From assembly GCF_901000735.1 (NCBI RefSeq), contig NC_081546.1, forward strand, positions 29,469,900 through 29,533,899: a DNA stretch of 64,000 nucleotides, in the 5' to 3' direction. This document shows positions 62,056-64,000 of this stretch, piece after piece. The notes under the pieces are model-generated. The model was not told where the DNA came from, did not search any database, and saw nothing but the letters and a program-made list of their open reading frames with translations. Position 1 is the stretch's first letter; every line of letters begins with the position of its first letter. Made by a program: the position numbers and the translations under genes. This stretch comes from Corylus avellana (Eukaryota; Streptophyta; Magnoliopsida; Fagales; Betulaceae).

Positions 62056-62511
62056 GTTTGCATTGAATACGCATAATTGAACCACATAAATTTGCACCAG
62101 ATTGATATTAAGCTTTAAAGACTTTTCAAACTTATAGTGAAATATTTGGCCCCAAAAATCATTCACTTGTGAGTGTGATCCCAAATTAAGTTAGAGATGG
62201 ACTCAAAGCAAGAAACGAAGGCATTGAAAAGAGTTAATTAAAAAATGAAAATTCTCAAACTAAAAAAAAGCTCTATTGGAAATAAAATCCAACTTATAAG
62301 TCTTACAACACTTATTATTTATAGTCTAAGAAAAAACAAGTTGTCTCAGAGAGTATCCCCTATAACTCGATAAAATATCGACTTCACAACTTCCCGCTTG
62401 AGAAGGAAAAGAAAAAGAAAAAGAAAAAAACCAATGAACTACTTTGGCTGCTATGCAACTTTTTTGGCTCCATCTGCATCCAGAAAAGATTAGATCACCA
62501 ATCTTATGACA

Positions 62512-64000
62512 TCACTCCATCTGCATCCAGAAAAAGATTAGTGTTATTTGAAGAGTTAGGAGAGATATTAAGCACATTTAGACAACAAAAGGCAGACATG
62601 TTATATAGAACTCTTTGGCGTATGCAATAGTAAACCCAACCAACAAGCCAAGGTTGTCGTCCAAAGGAATTTATTTCATGCAAAACCCAGATATGAATCA
62701 CCTCTTTTCAACAGCAGCAGTGCACTTAGTTTTTACCAGTAAAATATTATTAGTAGGGGTGGTGGTGGGAGTGGTAGTGGTAGTATACTTCCACTTATTA
62801 TTCAATAAAATCCTAGTTTTGATAATAAAACTTATGTTTGGTTTAGCAGTTTTAAAACGTGCGGTTTGAGAAAATAGCAATTTCAAAATGCAATGAAAGA
62901 AAACACGATTTTTTAAAACATAGTTAAGTGTTTGGTAAAGGCACAGTCGGCCTTTAAAATCGTGCATTTTTTAAAAGCACACCCCTTCGTCTGTGATTTG
63001 AAAACGGTAGATTTTTCCACATTTTCTCAAACTGCTTTAGCTAGCATTTTTATAAGTCACTGATTCCTGTGTTTTCTTATACAAAATACGATTCTTAATA
63101 TAGAAACTCACTAACAAAATCTTATGATTATCAACTAAGATACTCAAAACCAGAAAACCAGTCTGATGTAATAATTTTAACAACCCGGTTTCCACTCAGT
63201 ATGTCTCCAATAGCAGAATAAATGCATTATACCATACACTAAACAAAAGCATCCAGCTCAGTGAGGAAATACCATACCACATTCAATGAGCTTAATAGTT
63301 TCAGCAGCAGTACCTTTTGACGTTTCGAATTTGGAGGGCTTGTTTCATCATCATTTGGTCGACGAGACGTCCCAACATCAGAGTCCTCAGCCTGCAAATA
63401 CTTCATTATGTTGCTTCTCTTCATACATTTTATAATTTTAGCATTATTTTCTTTTCTTTTTTGAGGGGGGTAAATCGGAATTTTGCTTGACGGCAAGACT
63501 TACGAATTCACGCTTTATTTGGTTTAATAAAGAGCATTACAGGTTGAAATCACAAGAAACTCGATAGTTTGTTGAAACATGAGAAATAAAAAAGCCATGA
63601 CAAGGTTCGTGAACCATGCTCACCTGGGTGGAAGAATCTCGAGGCATTGTATTTTCAGAAGCGTTTGCTGCTTCTGTAGGTCTAGCATCTGGCTGTGAAC
63701 CAGCTTGTGGCGATATCAAGGGTATGATCTGATGTAGCAAATTAGACAAAAATATTCCTTCGTCGCTTGCTCTCGGTTCGGCTTCTGGTGCATTCACAAA
63801 ACCACCAGATGTCCCTACATGCTCATGCTCAGAGACAGAACCTCTACCTGTTCCCTCTGAACTGGCTTCTTCAACATGAATTTCACCACCAGGAAAAAGA
63901 GTCCTTAAGAACTGCATAACACTGCTTGGTAGATGTCCATCAGACTCCTGGCTGTTTTGGGTCCCATCAGCTGAGAGAATGTTAATATTTCCACTGCGTG
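62512..64000 (-). CDS. BAG6-like (large proline-rich, ubiquitin-like) protein, C-terminal part
   Basis: Partial gene, cut by the right window edge. Visible coding exons on the minus strand are 63624 to the edge, 63314-63391 and a final 62512-62520. The conserved tail reads SSVMQFLRTLFPGGEIHVE, then SDEGIFLSNLLHQIIPLIS and, across an intron, a Ser/Pro-rich end with SKRQK, a likely nuclear signal. The last exon is only nine bases, ATG GAG TGA after a GCAG acceptor, adding ME to give the KRQKME end that I recall from this family. In animals BAG6 is a chaperone that handles mislocalised hydrophobic proteins and feeds them to the proteasome; plant relatives carry an N-terminal ubiquitin-like domain that would lie outside this window. 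The identity rests on the tail only, and the micro-exon is a prediction. Confidence 0.75.
62834..63045. mobile_element. hAT-like MITE remnant inside the last BAG6-like intron
   Basis: The left side (GTTTGGTTTAGCAGTTTTAAAA, with GCGGTTTGAGAAAATAGC) and the right side (ATTTTCTCAAACTGCTTTAGC) are inverted over about 20 bases. Interior AAAATCGTGCATTTT words match the family at 9904 and 44122. Confidence 0.45.

Overview
This window is nuclear DNA from a flowering plant, most likely a woody eudicot. The genes have many short introns with canonical GT-AG borders. The proteins belong to plant families: a plant glycerol-3-phosphate permease, a plant-type PP2C, RING-H2 ligases and a plant BAG6-like protein. 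The intergenic DNA is AT-rich, full of microsatellites and small DNA transposons. I cannot name the species.

Layout. 33-431 (-): small His-rich stress-induced-like protein. 2999-3636 (+): RING-H2 paralogue that stops inside its RING. 7918-8847 and 14854-15786 (+): two near-identical intact copies of that RING-H2 gene. 20087-22589 (+): uncharacterised 528-residue protein with three NPF motifs. 23995-28974 (-): six-exon RING-H2 E3 ligase with a predicted myristoylation site. 29.6-33.7 kb: a cluster of Mutator-like elements, three of the window's elements having perfect 9-bp target duplications. 36609-36800, 41132-41323 and 43025-43249 (+): a small family of extremely Pro/His-rich microproteins. 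45938-48035 (+): glycerol-3-phosphate transporter of the G3Pp5 type. 49358-52513 (-): PP2C phosphatase, with exons 1-3 repeated at 52869-55036. 58519-60805 (-): 40S ribosomal protein S11. 62512 to the right edge (-): C-terminus of a BAG6-like protein.

The most important structural point is that each of the three exactly-100-N gaps (10536, 37258, 52684) separates two copies of the same sequence. In every case the end of the left contig matches the start of the right contig end to end. This is the pattern of unmerged haplotypes or contig overlaps, not of real tandem duplications. The real locus therefore probably holds one intact RING-H2 gene plus its truncated relative, two Pro/His-rich genes rather than three, and one PP2C gene. 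The haplotypes differ by a 1.47-kb Mutator-like insertion and by (AT)n length.

The genes do not form a pathway. Three encode ubiquitin-related proteins (two RING-H2 types and the BAG6-like protein), but nothing in the sequence links them. The least explained content is the Pro/His-rich microprotein family and the NPF-motif protein.
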